NCBI RefSeq assembly: GCF_001447995.1
Contig: NZ_LDPE01000001.1
Span: forward strand, 372,001 to 436,000
Source: Maribacter dokdonensis DSW-8
GTDB taxonomy: Bacteria > Bacteroidota > Bacteroidia > Flavobacteriales > Flavobacteriaceae
DNA: 64,000 nt
Direction of reading: 5' to 3'
The position numbers were made by a program, and so were the translations under genes. Positions within the stretch are counted from its first letter, which is position 1. Each line of letters opens with the position of its first letter. Below the pieces are notes generated by a model. The model saw nothing but the letters and a program-made list of their open reading frames with translations. It ran no database searches and was not told the DNA's origin. Positions 27,712-35,314 of the stretch are shown here, in pieces.

Positions 27712-27737
27712 AAAGCCTATAGATTACTATAGGCTTT
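27712..27737 (-). terminator. Terminator after the 27787-28443 gene
   Basis: AAAGCCTATAG (27712-27722) pairs perfectly with CTATAGGCTTT (27727-27737). On the minus strand it is followed by TATTTTTATAG. Confidence 0.85.
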
Positions 27738-27786
27738 GATATATTCATTGTTGACTATTTTGACGATGTTCAAGGAGCGTATTTAA

Positions 27787-28443
27787 TTACTTACTACAGT
27801 TTTGATTATAATACAGGACAATAGCTGCTAATTCTGCTCCCTTACCATATTCATCATCTTTAAAGTCCCCATTGTTCATTTTATCAATAAGTGCTTTGCA
27901 GTCTCCTAATTGCTTCTTCACCTTTTTCTTGTATCCGATCCAGTCTACATCGCCGACAATTAGCCTATATACCTGTTCAAGATCCGAACCTGGCTTTTTA
28001 ATGAAGTATTTAATAATAGTACCTCTGGTACTTGGTCCCCTTACAACTCTTCTTGATACCTGTTTTGTTTGACTAGCGGTTAAGTTTCCACTTTGTACAG
28101 AATAGGTATCGTAATCAGTTTGTATACTACCATAATTGGTTTGAATATTTTTGGCCAAAAGCATAGTACTGCCATAAACCATAACTTGATATTCCTCTAA
28201 TTTCTTAGATTTTGCGGAGGTTCTAAAATATTCAATGTCACCTGTCTTTATATGCTCAATTTCTTCATGTGCAATTTTAGCGGTTTCTGAACCTTCTACT
28301 GTAAATAGAATCTTACTACCCTTATTTTCTACTATACCCTCTTTAACATCTCCATTTTTAAAGGTTACTGTACCTTTGTGTTGTGCTGATAAATTTGATA
28401 ATATTAAAAGTAATGCTACTAATGATAAAGTTTTGAATTTCAT
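27787..28443 (-). CDS. Exported protein of unknown function
   Basis: This 218-residue protein has a signal peptide ending at NLSAQ (about 20). The first mature segment, HKGTVTFKNGDVKEGIVENKGSK, resembles beta-rich phrases seen in small Bacteroidota periplasmic proteins that describe a response to a sequence tag. A Lys-rich stretch (GYKKKVKKQLGDC) and two Cys residues (about 180 and 216) lie near the C-terminus. I cannot assign a family. It is a single-gene unit with its own terminator at 27712-27737, upstream of nothing obviously related. Confidence 0.75.
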   Translation of the reverse strand: MKFKTLSLVALLLILSNLSAQHKGTVTFKNGDVKEGIVENKGSKILFTVEGSETAKIAHEEIEHIKTGDIEYFRTSAKSKKLEEYQVMVYGSTMLLAKNIQTNYGSIQTDYDTYSVQSGNLTASQTKQVSRRVVRGPSTRGTIIKYFIKKPGSDLEQVYRLIVGDVDWIGYKKKVKKQLGDCKALIDKMNNGDFKDDEYGKGAELAAIVLYYNQNCSK

Positions 28444-28621
28444 TTGTTAATGGTTTAAGAATTTTAGAAATTCTATAACGCACTACAAATAAATTAATTA
28501 CATACAACTCAATCTTTGAAGAATCTTTGTCAAGTTCAAATACAATTGTTACAAACAAGTACTTGTATAGAATCTTCTGCAAAAAGCAGGTATAACCAGA
28601 CATTTATAGTTACACGATAAC

Positions 28622-29005
28622 CTACTTATAATTACTTACTTTTTCGCCAAACATGTGGCTATAAACCTCATCAATTGCATTATGAATATCTGATTTTGTA
28701 AAAGGTTTTGCTACAAAATCTATACAACCAAGCTCTTTTGCCACTACTTCAAATTCTTGTTTGGTTGAGGTTGATATAAAGGGCAACCTATCACTGAACA
28801 TTTCTAAAAATGAGAGTCCGTTCATACCAGGCATTTCTATATCTGAAATTACAAACTGAGGTTTGTTGATCTGTATATGTACCCATGCATCATAAGAATC
28901 TTCAAAAGTGGTTATTTTACCTACTAAAGGGTGGCTTGCAGCCAACTTTTCAGCCAAGGACAACCAAAGATGAGAGTCATCTACAATAACTAGTTCGAGT
29001 TTCAT
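28622..29005 (-). CDS. Single-domain response regulator (CheY-like receiver)
   Basis: This 127-residue protein is a receiver domain with no output domain. The acidic pair is D9/D10 (IVDDS), the phosphorylation site is D55 (VISDIEMPGM), the switch Ser/Thr lies in FISTST (about 77-81) and the conserved Lys is K100 (VAKPF). It should accept phosphate from a histidine kinase and act through protein-protein contacts. No kinase gene is adjacent, so its partner is elsewhere. The sequence after Lys100 is a short amphipathic helix and a tail. Confidence 0.92.
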   Translation of the reverse strand: MKLELVIVDDSHLWLSLAEKLAASHPLVGKITTFEDSYDAWVHIQINKPQFVISDIEMPGMNGLSFLEMFSDRLPFISTSTKQEFEVVAKELGCIDFVAKPFTKSDIHNAIDEVYSHMFGEKVSNYK

Positions 29006-29305
29006 ACTTTTCGAGTTTAAAGAGGGAAAAGTATCCTATTGTCTCAAAATGAAAAATTAATTCGGTTGAACGGTTTAAAAAGGTCTTCAAATGTTGAAAC
29101 AAGACATTGAAATCTCTCTTATTCAATACATTTATCTGTAAAAACAGGTGCCTAAAATATCCTGTTAAACCAGTGTTTGCCACAAAAGTAGAAGGCTAGA
29201 ATTTCTTCTAGCCTTTTGTTCCTTATAACCTTCTTAGGTTTATACCTGTCAAGACTGTACTAATTATTGACAAACGGCTCACCATATCCGTGACCGCAAG
29301 TTAAT
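29006..29305. other. Intergenic region between the response regulator and the Fur-family gene
   Basis: This stretch of 300 bp holds the hairpin at 29192-29215 and the upstream region of the response regulator. A 68-codon reading frame inside it overlaps the response regulator and shows no family features, so I do not call it a gene. Confidence 0.5.
29192..29215 (-). terminator. Probable terminator after the Fur-family gene
   Basis: AAGGCTAGAA pairs perfectly with TTCTAGCCTT around a TTTC loop. On the minus strand it is followed by CTACTTTTG, a modest T-tract. Confidence 0.65.
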
Positions 29306-29686
29306 TTAAACAAAACATGCTTCGCACTTACCTTGTATCAATAATTGTGATATCTCTATTTTTCTGTTTGGAATTTCGGGAAGTGATACATGTACGGGCA
29401 AACAATCTACCTTACCACATTGTAAACATTGAAAATGTGGATGAACATCTTTATGTTCTTTAGAGGTACAGCCGTTGCATTTTGCATACCATTTTAATCC
29501 ATCTTTCCCTAAAAAGGAGTGTAGAACTCCATCATCTTCCAACTTATCCAATACACGATAAATAGTGGTTTTATTGAACGTATCTCCTAACTGCTCAATT
29601 AAAGTTTTTGCAGAAATGGCCACTGAGCCTGTGCTAAACTCATTAAGTAAAACCTCAACAGCCTTTGTTTTTCTAATTACTCCCAT
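29306..29686 (-). CDS. Fur-family metal-responsive repressor, probable Zur
   Basis: I place the start at ATG 29686 (126 aa, MGVIRKTKAVEVLL), because the longer frame to 29704 would overlap its own -7 box. The winged helix includes ISAKTLIEQLGDTFNKTTIYRVLDKLE. The dimerisation domain has the structural zinc Cys pairs CLQCG (about 95-99) and CEAC near the end, and a His-rich sensor stretch KEHKDVHPHF. Fur-family proteins repress with bound metal. It is divergent from MerC-like, FolE, TonB-receptor and His-rich lipoprotein genes, which fits zinc sensing better than iron. Two matching inverted repeats lie between them. Confidence 0.85.
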   Translation of the reverse strand: MGVIRKTKAVEVLLNEFSTGSVAISAKTLIEQLGDTFNKTTIYRVLDKLEDDGVLHSFLGKDGLKWYAKCNGCTSKEHKDVHPHFQCLQCGKVDCLPVHVSLPEIPNRKIEISQLLIQGKCEACFV

Positions 29687-29690
29687 AAAA

Positions 29691-29759
29691 CAAATATAAC
29701 GCAACTTTGTTGCATTAACAAATATTATGATTACATTTGCAACTCAGTTGTATTAACAA
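29691..29759. promoter_or_regulatory. Divergent promoters with two Fur/Zur-type operators
   Basis: Site 1 is GCAAC-TTT-GTTGC (29701-29713) and site 2 is GCAAC-TCA-GTTGT (29739-29751); each is followed by ATTAACAA, so they form a 21-bp near-repeat 38 bp apart. The minus-strand -7 box for the regulator is TATATTTG (29698-29691). The plus-strand -7 box for the merC-like gene is TACATTTG (29732-29739), with a TTG at 29710-29712. Site 1 covers the plus -33 region and abuts the minus -7 box; site 2 covers the plus transcript start. Both directions should be repressed together. Confidence 0.75.
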
Positions 29760-29767
29760 TAACATCA

Positions 29768-30172
29768 ATGCTATTAATTAAACAAAAATCTGACATTTTA
29801 GGAACTTTTGCCAGTTCCTTATGTCTTATTCATTGTATTGCCACTCCATTTCTATTTCTGGCTCAAGCTAGCGCAGCAACCTTTCACAGTGGTCCGCCTG
29901 TGTGGTGGAAATCTTTAGATTACGTGTTCTTGGCTATTTCATTTCTTGCCATATTTTGGTCAACAAAAAACACAACAGTAAAATGGATAAAACCAATGCT
30001 TTGGTTAAGTTGGTCTGTACTGGCGGTAATAATTCTAAATGAAAAATTAGACCTTTTCCCAATACCAGAATTTGCTATTTATATTCCTGCTATTGCATTA
30101 GTTACATTGCATTTGTATAATAGAAATCATTGTAAATGCGCTACGGATAATTGTTGTATACATGAAGAATAA
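29768..30172 (+). CDS. MerC-like inner-membrane protein
   Basis: This 134-residue protein has four hydrophobic segments (about 10-35, 45-65, 75-95 and 100-118). The first carries the Cys pair of SLCLIHCIATPFLF, the MerC-family signature, and the tail HCKCATDNCCIHEE adds further Cys and His ligands. MerC proteins move mercuric ions across the inner membrane. Here there is no mer reductase, and the gene is under Fur/Zur-type operators, so a role in zinc or another soft metal is more likely. Its last 11 bases overlap the folE start, so translation is probably coupled. Confidence 0.85.
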   Translation: MLLIKQKSDILGTFASSLCLIHCIATPFLFLAQASAATFHSGPPVWWKSLDYVFLAISFLAIFWSTKNTTVKWIKPMLWLSWSVLAVIILNEKLDLFPIPEFAIYIPAIALVTLHLYNRNHCKCATDNCCIHEE

Positions 30173-30827
30173 AGAACAAATAGAGATAGTAGGGGATAAC
30201 CACTTTTCCTCAAGCATAGAAACCCCGTTAAGAACTGATGCTTTTGCTAAAAGCGATGATGAAAAAATAGAAAACATTCAGCATCATTTTGCCAAAATCA
30301 TGGAAGAGCTAGGTTTAGATTTAACCGATGATAGTTTATCCGGTACGCCATACCGTTTCGCAAAAATGTATGTAAAAGAATTGTTTTATGGTTTAAACCC
30401 AAAAAACAAACCGAAGCTTTCGGTTTTTGAAAATAAGTATGAATACAAGAAAATGCTTATTGAGCAAAACATCACTATAGATTCATCTTGCGAGCATCAT
30501 TTTTTACCCATTACCGGGCATGCAAATATTGCATACATACCAAAAGATAAAGTTATTGGTTTGTCAAAAATCAATCGCTTAGTAGATTATTATGCTCGTC
30601 GTCCTCAGGTTCAAGAAAGACTGGTTCTTCAAATCTTAAACGACCTGCAAGAAGCATTGGGTACTGAAGACGTTATTGTTTCAGTAACCGCCAAGCACCT
30701 TTGTGTATCTTCTAGAGGAATTAAAGACCAGAGCAGTTTTACCACAACCTTAGAGTTTGGCGGTCGTTTTTCAGAGACCGATATACGTAATGAGTTTTTA
30801 AAAATTATTGGACAGGAAAAGATATAG
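30162..30827 (+). CDS. folE: GTP cyclohydrolase I, type IA
   Basis: This 221-residue protein shows the FolE core. SSCEHHFLPITGHANIAY supplies the zinc Cys and His, VIGLSKINRLVDYYARRPQVQERL lies in the substrate site, and TAKHLCVSSRGI supplies the second zinc Cys. It converts GTP to 7,8-dihydroneopterin triphosphate, the first step towards folate and other pterins. All zinc ligands are present, so this is the zinc-dependent form even though it lies in a putative Zur operon. Extra copies of folE under Zur control are known in other bacteria. The start overlaps the merC-like gene by 11 bp. Confidence 0.95.
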   Translation: MKNKEQIEIVGDNHFSSSIETPLRTDAFAKSDDEKIENIQHHFAKIMEELGLDLTDDSLSGTPYRFAKMYVKELFYGLNPKNKPKLSVFENKYEYKKMLIEQNITIDSSCEHHFLPITGHANIAYIPKDKVIGLSKINRLVDYYARRPQVQERLVLQILNDLQEALGTEDVIVSVTAKHLCVSSRGIKDQSSFTTTLEFGGRFSETDIRNEFLKIIGQEKI

Positions 30828-30860
30828 ATCATTAAAGCTTATTACAATCATAAATTTTCA

Positions 30861-31169
30861 ATGAAGGGTAGTCGTATAAAACATAGTATAACTAGAATAC
30901 TTCTAGTACTTTATCTTTTCACGAATGTGTCTGGACTACATGTTTTATCCCATTCAAATGATGAACAAGAGCATGATACTTGCATTATTTGCGATTATGC
31001 CATAATAAATAACTTTACCCCAACTATTTCCCCCAGTTCAAGCTATTTCGGAATAGAGAATCCTGAATTTATAATACCACTTGAAATTGTCACCAATTAC
31101 CATTTTACAATAGATAGTACTATTGTTACCAAGGCACTATTCTCTAGACCTCCACCTGTATTGCTATAA
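30861..31169 (+). CDS. Small exported Cys/His protein of the metal locus
   Basis: This 102-residue protein has an N-terminal hydrophobic segment (RILLVLYLFTNVSGLHVL). A metal-ligand cluster follows, HSNDEQEHDTCIICDYAI (about 31-48), and the protein ends in SRPPPVLL. I know no named family. The CxxC with nearby His residues suggests binding of zinc or another thiophilic metal in the periplasm. It lies 33 bp after folE and 151 bp before the TonB receptor, all on one strand, so it probably belongs to the same operon. Confidence 0.7.
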   Translation: MKGSRIKHSITRILLVLYLFTNVSGLHVLSHSNDEQEHDTCIICDYAIINNFTPTISPSSSYFGIENPEFIIPLEIVTNYHFTIDSTIVTKALFSRPPPVLL

Positions 31170-31320
31170 GTTTCACTACAATTTATGCTAAAAGTTGTCC
31201 GATCTATATACCTTATACTATTTGGCTATATAGACTCAATTCATACACTTTTAAGCTAAACGCACCTCTATCATTTTGCTTTTTTAAAGAGCAATAATTC
31301 AACTCTTATAGTTCATTATT

Positions 31321-33690
31321 ATGTTTTATAAAATACTGGGTATATGGCTATTCTTTGGTCTATACTCAATGGCACTTGCACAAAATACTTATCAAATTAA
31401 AGGTGTTGTGTTACATGCTAAAGACTTATCACCGGCACAAGGCGCCACTATTGTTAGTAAAAATTTGTATGCCGTTTCTATGGAAGATGGAGCTTTTACG
31501 ATAAACAATGTAGCTGAAGGTACTTACTCCTTTACCGTATCACATATTGGGTGCCAGCCTGCAACCATGAATGTTGAAGTACAGCAAAACATAAAGGAAA
31601 TAAAAGTTTTTTTACTTGAAGCTGCCACTGAACTAGAGGAGGTAAAAGTCAACGGAAAGACCAAAAATAGGGAAGCCAAAGAAGTACCGATTGTTACACA
31701 AACCGTATCAAAGGAGTTTCTAGAACAAAATAGGGAAAACACCTTAATGCAAACTTTGAGCAAAATTGCCGGTGTAAGTACTATTAACATAGGTTCCGGG
31801 CAATCTAAACCTGTAATTCGCGGTTTAGGGTTTAATAGGGTTGCCGTCGTACAAAACGGCATAAAACATGAAGCACAACAATGGGGCAATGACCACGGAC
31901 TGGAAATTGACCAGCACGGCATTGAAAACATACGTATTATTAAAGGACCGGCTTCTTTATTGTATGGTTCAGACGCTATAGCGGGTGTTGTAGATATTCA
32001 ACCGAATAAAACTCCGTTAACCAATTCTTTTAATGGTGAAGTGAATATTCTAGGTGAAAGCAATAATGATTTGCTGGGTGTTTCTACAGGTATTACGGCT
32101 AGAAAAGATAAATGGTTTTATCGCGGAAGATTAACATATAGAGATTACGGAGATTACAAAGTACCTGCAGATAGAATCAATTATGAAAATTACATATTTG
32201 AATTGCATGAAAATAATTTAAGAAATACAGCCGGATATGAGGCTGATGCAAGTTTAGGTATAGGTTTTGTCTCTGAGGGTATTAAATCTGAAACCGTCTT
32301 TAGCAATGTTAATGCGAAAAACGGATTCTTTGCGAATGCACATGGTTTGGAGGTAAGAACTTCCAGTATAGATTATGACATCTCTAACAGAGATATTGAT
32401 CTTCCATATCATAAAGTAAACCACTTTAAAATTACCAACAATACTGTTTTAAGCGCGGGTGCACATATTTTAAACATTGACCTTGGCTACCAAAATAACA
32501 ATAGGGAAGAGCATTCAGAACCCGTACCACATGGGTATATGCCAACACCGCCCGATACCAAGGAAAGATTGTTTATTAAAAATACCTATTCCCTAAATTT
32601 TCGTGATACGTTCAAACCCACTGACCAACATAACCTGGTCTTGGGCTTAAATACGGAATACCAAAATAATAATATAGGAGGATGGGGCTTTTTAATCCCG
32701 GAATACAATCGGTTTACTGCTGGTGTTTTTGGCTATGATCAGTTTAAGGTAAATTCCAATCTTCATTTGCTAGCAGGTTTACGCTATGATATTGGTAGGG
32801 TAGACACCAAAGCGCATTATGATTGGTACCCGTCCACAGTAAATAACGATGATGGTTCCACATCATATATACACCTGCAAAGGTCTAAAAACAAAACTCT
32901 TGATTTTGGCAGTCTTAGTGCTTCTCTTGGGCTTAGCTACATTCAAAATAAGACCAGCTATAAAATTAACATTGGTAGAAGTTTTAGAATGCCTTTGGCA
33001 AATGAATTAGCATCTGACGGTGTCAACTATCACATGTACCGTTTTGAGCAAGGTAATCTTGATCTAGACCCAGAAATATCATATCAGTTAGATTTAAGTG
33101 TAGACCATGCTGAAGAAACTTTTAGTGTAGGGGTTAGCCCGTTCGTGAATTTTTTTCAAAATTATATTTACCTCAATCCAACTTCAAGCTATTTTGAAAC
33201 CATACAAATTTATGAATATACACAAGCTAAGGTTTTTAGAATGGGAGGAGAGTTCAACGCAAGTGCCTCTATTTTTAAAAATCTGCAATTAGATGCATCT
33301 GTAGAATATGTGTATTCTAGACAGCAGAGCGGTCCAAAAGAAGGATTTACGTTGCCATTTTCACCGCCTTTATCTGCCTTACTTTCCGCAAAATATCAAT
33401 TTAACAAGCTGCTATTCTTTGAGAAACCTCAATTGATCGCAGATTTTAGAATTACAGCCGATCAAGAAGACATTGTTCCTCCCGAAGAAAAAACAGATGG
33501 CTATCAAGTTTTAAACATGTCTTTCTTATCAGAATTAGATGCGTTTAGAAATAACGCCCCACTTGAAATGCGCATAAAACTGAATAACGTATTCAATACC
33601 AAATACTTTAATCATACCAGCTTTTACAGACTTATAGATGTTCCGGAGGCTGGCAGAAACATCTCATTGTCCCTAACAATACCTTTTTAA
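31321..33690 (+). CDS. TonB-dependent receptor, probable zinc (ZnuD-like) importer
   Basis: This 789-residue outer-membrane protein has a signal peptide (to about 21), then a carboxypeptidase-regulatory-like domain (YQIKGVVLHAKDLSPAQGATI). A plug domain begins near LEEVKVNGKTK and includes IRGLGFNRVAVVQNGIKHE and GNDHGLEIDQHGIENI. The barrel ends in GRNISLSLTIPF. Several barrel segments are rich in His and Asp, as in metal receptors. No FecR/sigma pair is linked and there is no STN domain, in contrast to the receptor at 23627. The Fur/Zur-type control and the His-rich lipoproteins downstream support zinc as substrate, by inference. Confidence 0.88.
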   Translation: MFYKILGIWLFFGLYSMALAQNTYQIKGVVLHAKDLSPAQGATIVSKNLYAVSMEDGAFTINNVAEGTYSFTVSHIGCQPATMNVEVQQNIKEIKVFLLEAATELEEVKVNGKTKNREAKEVPIVTQTVSKEFLEQNRENTLMQTLSKIAGVSTINIGSGQSKPVIRGLGFNRVAVVQNGIKHEAQQWGNDHGLEIDQHGIENIRIIKGPASLLYGSDAIAGVVDIQPNKTPLTNSFNGEVNILGESNNDLLGVSTGITARKDKWFYRGRLTYRDYGDYKVPADRINYENYIFELHENNLRNTAGYEADASLGIGFVSEGIKSETVFSNVNAKNGFFANAHGLEVRTSSIDYDISNRDIDLPYHKVNHFKITNNTVLSAGAHILNIDLGYQNNNREEHSEPVPHGYMPTPPDTKERLFIKNTYSLNFRDTFKPTDQHNLVLGLNTEYQNNNIGGWGFLIPEYNRFTAGVFGYDQFKVNSNLHLLAGLRYDIGRVDTKAHYDWYPSTVNNDDGSTSYIHLQRSKNKTLDFGSLSASLGLSYIQNKTSYKINIGRSFRMPLANELASDGVNYHMYRFEQGNLDLDPEISYQLDLSVDHAEETFSVGVSPFVNFFQNYIYLNPTSSYFETIQIYEYTQAKVFRMGGEFNASASIFKNLQLDASVEYVYSRQQSGPKEGFTLPFSPPLSALLSAKYQFNKLLFFEKPQLIADFRITADQEDIVPPEEKTDGYQVLNMSFLSELDAFRNNAPLEMRIKLNNVFNTKYFNHTSFYRLIDVPEAGRNISLSLTIPF

Positions 33691-33781
33691 AATCAGAAAT
33701 CAATAATCAATAATCAGTAATCAGTAATCAGTAATCAGTAATCAGTAATCAGTAATCAGTAATCAGTAATCAGTAATCAAA
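33691..33781. repeat. Heptanucleotide tandem repeat (AATCAGT)n
   Basis: Nine perfect copies of AATCAGT run from 33712 to 33774. They are preceded by three variants (AATCAGA, AATCAAT, AATCAAT) and followed by AATCAAA, giving 13 units in 91 bp. The array starts at the base after the receptor stop codon and ends 6 bases before the first lipoprotein ATG, so it makes up nearly the whole intergenic gap. Confidence 0.97.
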
Positions 33782-33787
33782 TTAAAA

Positions 33788-34621
33788 ATGAAAACAATGA
33801 AAACAACTATTATGAAACCAAATTTGAAATTTTTAGCAATCGTTGCGTCTGTCGGACTCTTTTTACAATCATGTAGTAGTGATGATGATGAAGGAGCTAT
33901 TGAATTAAATGCTCCAGTAATTACCAATTTTGAATTTGGTGAAGGTCATCATGACGAAGATGGGGATGATGATCATGATCATGATTCAGAAGAAGCATAC
34001 GCTTTTAAAGGTTCAGATATTCATTTAGCAGCAGAAATTGCTGCAGATGCTACCGTAAGTAGTATTACACTTTCTATTCATTCCGATGAAGTAACTGCCG
34101 GAGAAGGAGAAGTAGATTGGGATTTTGAACAAGTATTTACAGATGCCAAATACTTGGTGCTTAATCCTGAATTTCATGAGCATGTAGATGTACCAACAAA
34201 CATTCCTTCTGGCGAATACCATATTGAACTTTTGGTTACCGATGAATTGGGGAACAGCACAGAAGTAGATGGTCACCTTATAATACTAGATGCCATAGCT
34301 ATTAGTGGTTTTGAAATGGAAGAAACAGTAGCTAGAGGAGATGATTTCCATATTGAATTTATGATTCTAGCTGCGCATGGTATACATAGTATAACCGTAG
34401 ATATTCATGCAGACGGAGTTACACCTGGAGAAGGAGAAGTAGCATGGGATTTTGAAGAAGAATTTTTAGAAGGTTACCATGAAGAAATGGAAGCGGAATT
34501 CCATGAACATATAGATGTACCTGCTACTGCTCCTGCTGGGGAATATCATATCATCTTTACTGTTGAAGATGAAGATGGTAATACCGTAGCATACGAAGCA
34601 CATATTGATGTAACTGCTTAA
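33788..34621 (+). CDS. His/Asp-rich lipoprotein with two DUF4625-like domains
   Basis: The 277-residue protein has three possible in-frame ATG starts (33788, 33797, 33812); the third gives a compact lipoprotein signal with LQSC. After it lies GHHDEDGDDDHDHDSEE, a strong metal-binding run. Two homologous domains of about 105 residues follow. Each has SITLSIHSDEVTAGEGEVDWDF-type and FHEHVDVP-type segments and ends with GEYHI plus a Val-rich strand. This fits DUF4625, an uncharacterised Bacteroidota lipoprotein domain. It probably binds zinc at the cell surface next to the TonB receptor. The upstream gap is a 7-bp tandem repeat. Confidence 0.8.
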   Translation: MKTMKTTIMKPNLKFLAIVASVGLFLQSCSSDDDEGAIELNAPVITNFEFGEGHHDEDGDDDHDHDSEEAYAFKGSDIHLAAEIAADATVSSITLSIHSDEVTAGEGEVDWDFEQVFTDAKYLVLNPEFHEHVDVPTNIPSGEYHIELLVTDELGNSTEVDGHLIILDAIAISGFEMEETVARGDDFHIEFMILAAHGIHSITVDIHADGVTPGEGEVAWDFEEEFLEGYHEEMEAEFHEHIDVPATAPAGEYHIIFTVEDEDGNTVAYEAHIDVTA

Positions 34622-34633
34622 ATTATAAACAAA

Positions 34634-34663
34634 ACCGCACGGCGTACCAACATGCTGTGCGGT
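34634..34663 (+). other. Strong hairpin between the two DUF4625-like genes
   Basis: ACCGCACGGC (34634-34643) pairs with GCTGTGCGGT (34654-34663) in 9 of 10 positions. No T-run follows, so it is not a standard terminator. It may tune the transcript level of the second lipoprotein or stabilise RNA. Confidence 0.7.
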
Positions 34664-34678
34664 CTTAAATCTAATCTT

Positions 34679-35158
34679 ATGAAATCTACTTTTAAATATT
34701 TTTATATTTTATCCATTATAATGCTAACTGCGGCATGTACTAGTGACGACAGCGTTGAAATTGATGAAGAAAAGCCTACAATTACAGTTAACTATACGGC
34801 AGGATTTCCTCAAGGTTGCGCGTTACTTACTAGAGGAGAAACCTATAATTTTAGAGCTATGGTAACGGATAATAGTGAACTTGCAGCATACAGCATAGAC
34901 ATACATCATAATTTTGATCACCATACCCATGATGACCAAGTAACAGAATGTGATTTAGGTGAAATTAAATCAGCTGTAAATCCTTTGATCTATGTGGAAA
35001 ACTTTACTATTGAAGGCGCCTTGTCCAGTTATGAAATCAATATCCCGGTAACTATACCAAATGACATAGATACGGGCGATTACCACTGTGCATATTCGGT
35101 TACAGATGCAACCGGTTGGCAAAGCAGAACATCTATAGATATTAAAATTGTGGAGTAA
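34679..35158 (+). CDS. DUF4625-like lipoprotein with His cluster
   Basis: I take ATG 34679 as the start (159 aa, MKSTFKYFYILSIIML), which gives a lipoprotein signal with AAC near residue 20; a start at 34652 would overlap the upstream hairpin. The single domain has ITVNYTAGFPQGCALLTRGETYNF, a His/Asp cluster IHHNFDHHTHDDQ, and a Cys pair with CDLGE and YHCAYSV. It resembles the domains of the preceding gene, and this pair probably arose by duplication. It is the last gene of the putative zinc operon. Confidence 0.78.
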   Translation: MKSTFKYFYILSIIMLTAACTSDDSVEIDEEKPTITVNYTAGFPQGCALLTRGETYNFRAMVTDNSELAAYSIDIHHNFDHHTHDDQVTECDLGEIKSAVNPLIYVENFTIEGALSSYEINIPVTIPNDIDTGDYHCAYSVTDATGWQSRTSIDIKIVE

Positions 35159-35314
35159 ATCTTTATATTAGCGTATCCATTTTGCAGTTTAAAAATTTTA
35201 AATGTTCTACATTAGAACAATGAAATTCAATTTTCTTTTTATAAATACGTTTCATCAATAAACTAGATACACAAAATTAGCCGAGCAACCACCATACAAC
35301 AGGTACTTGACCAA

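Noticed and set aside
28977..29183. 68-codon minus-strand frame upstream of the response regulator
   Set aside because: It overlaps the response regulator start in another frame, shows no family features and lies in its likely promoter region.
29768..30172. Mercury-resistance (mer) operon
   Set aside because: Only a MerC-like protein is present; there is no MerR, MerA, MerT or MerP, and the neighbours point to zinc.
33691..33781. CRISPR array
   Set aside because: The units are 7 bp and contiguous, with no spacers and no cas genes.
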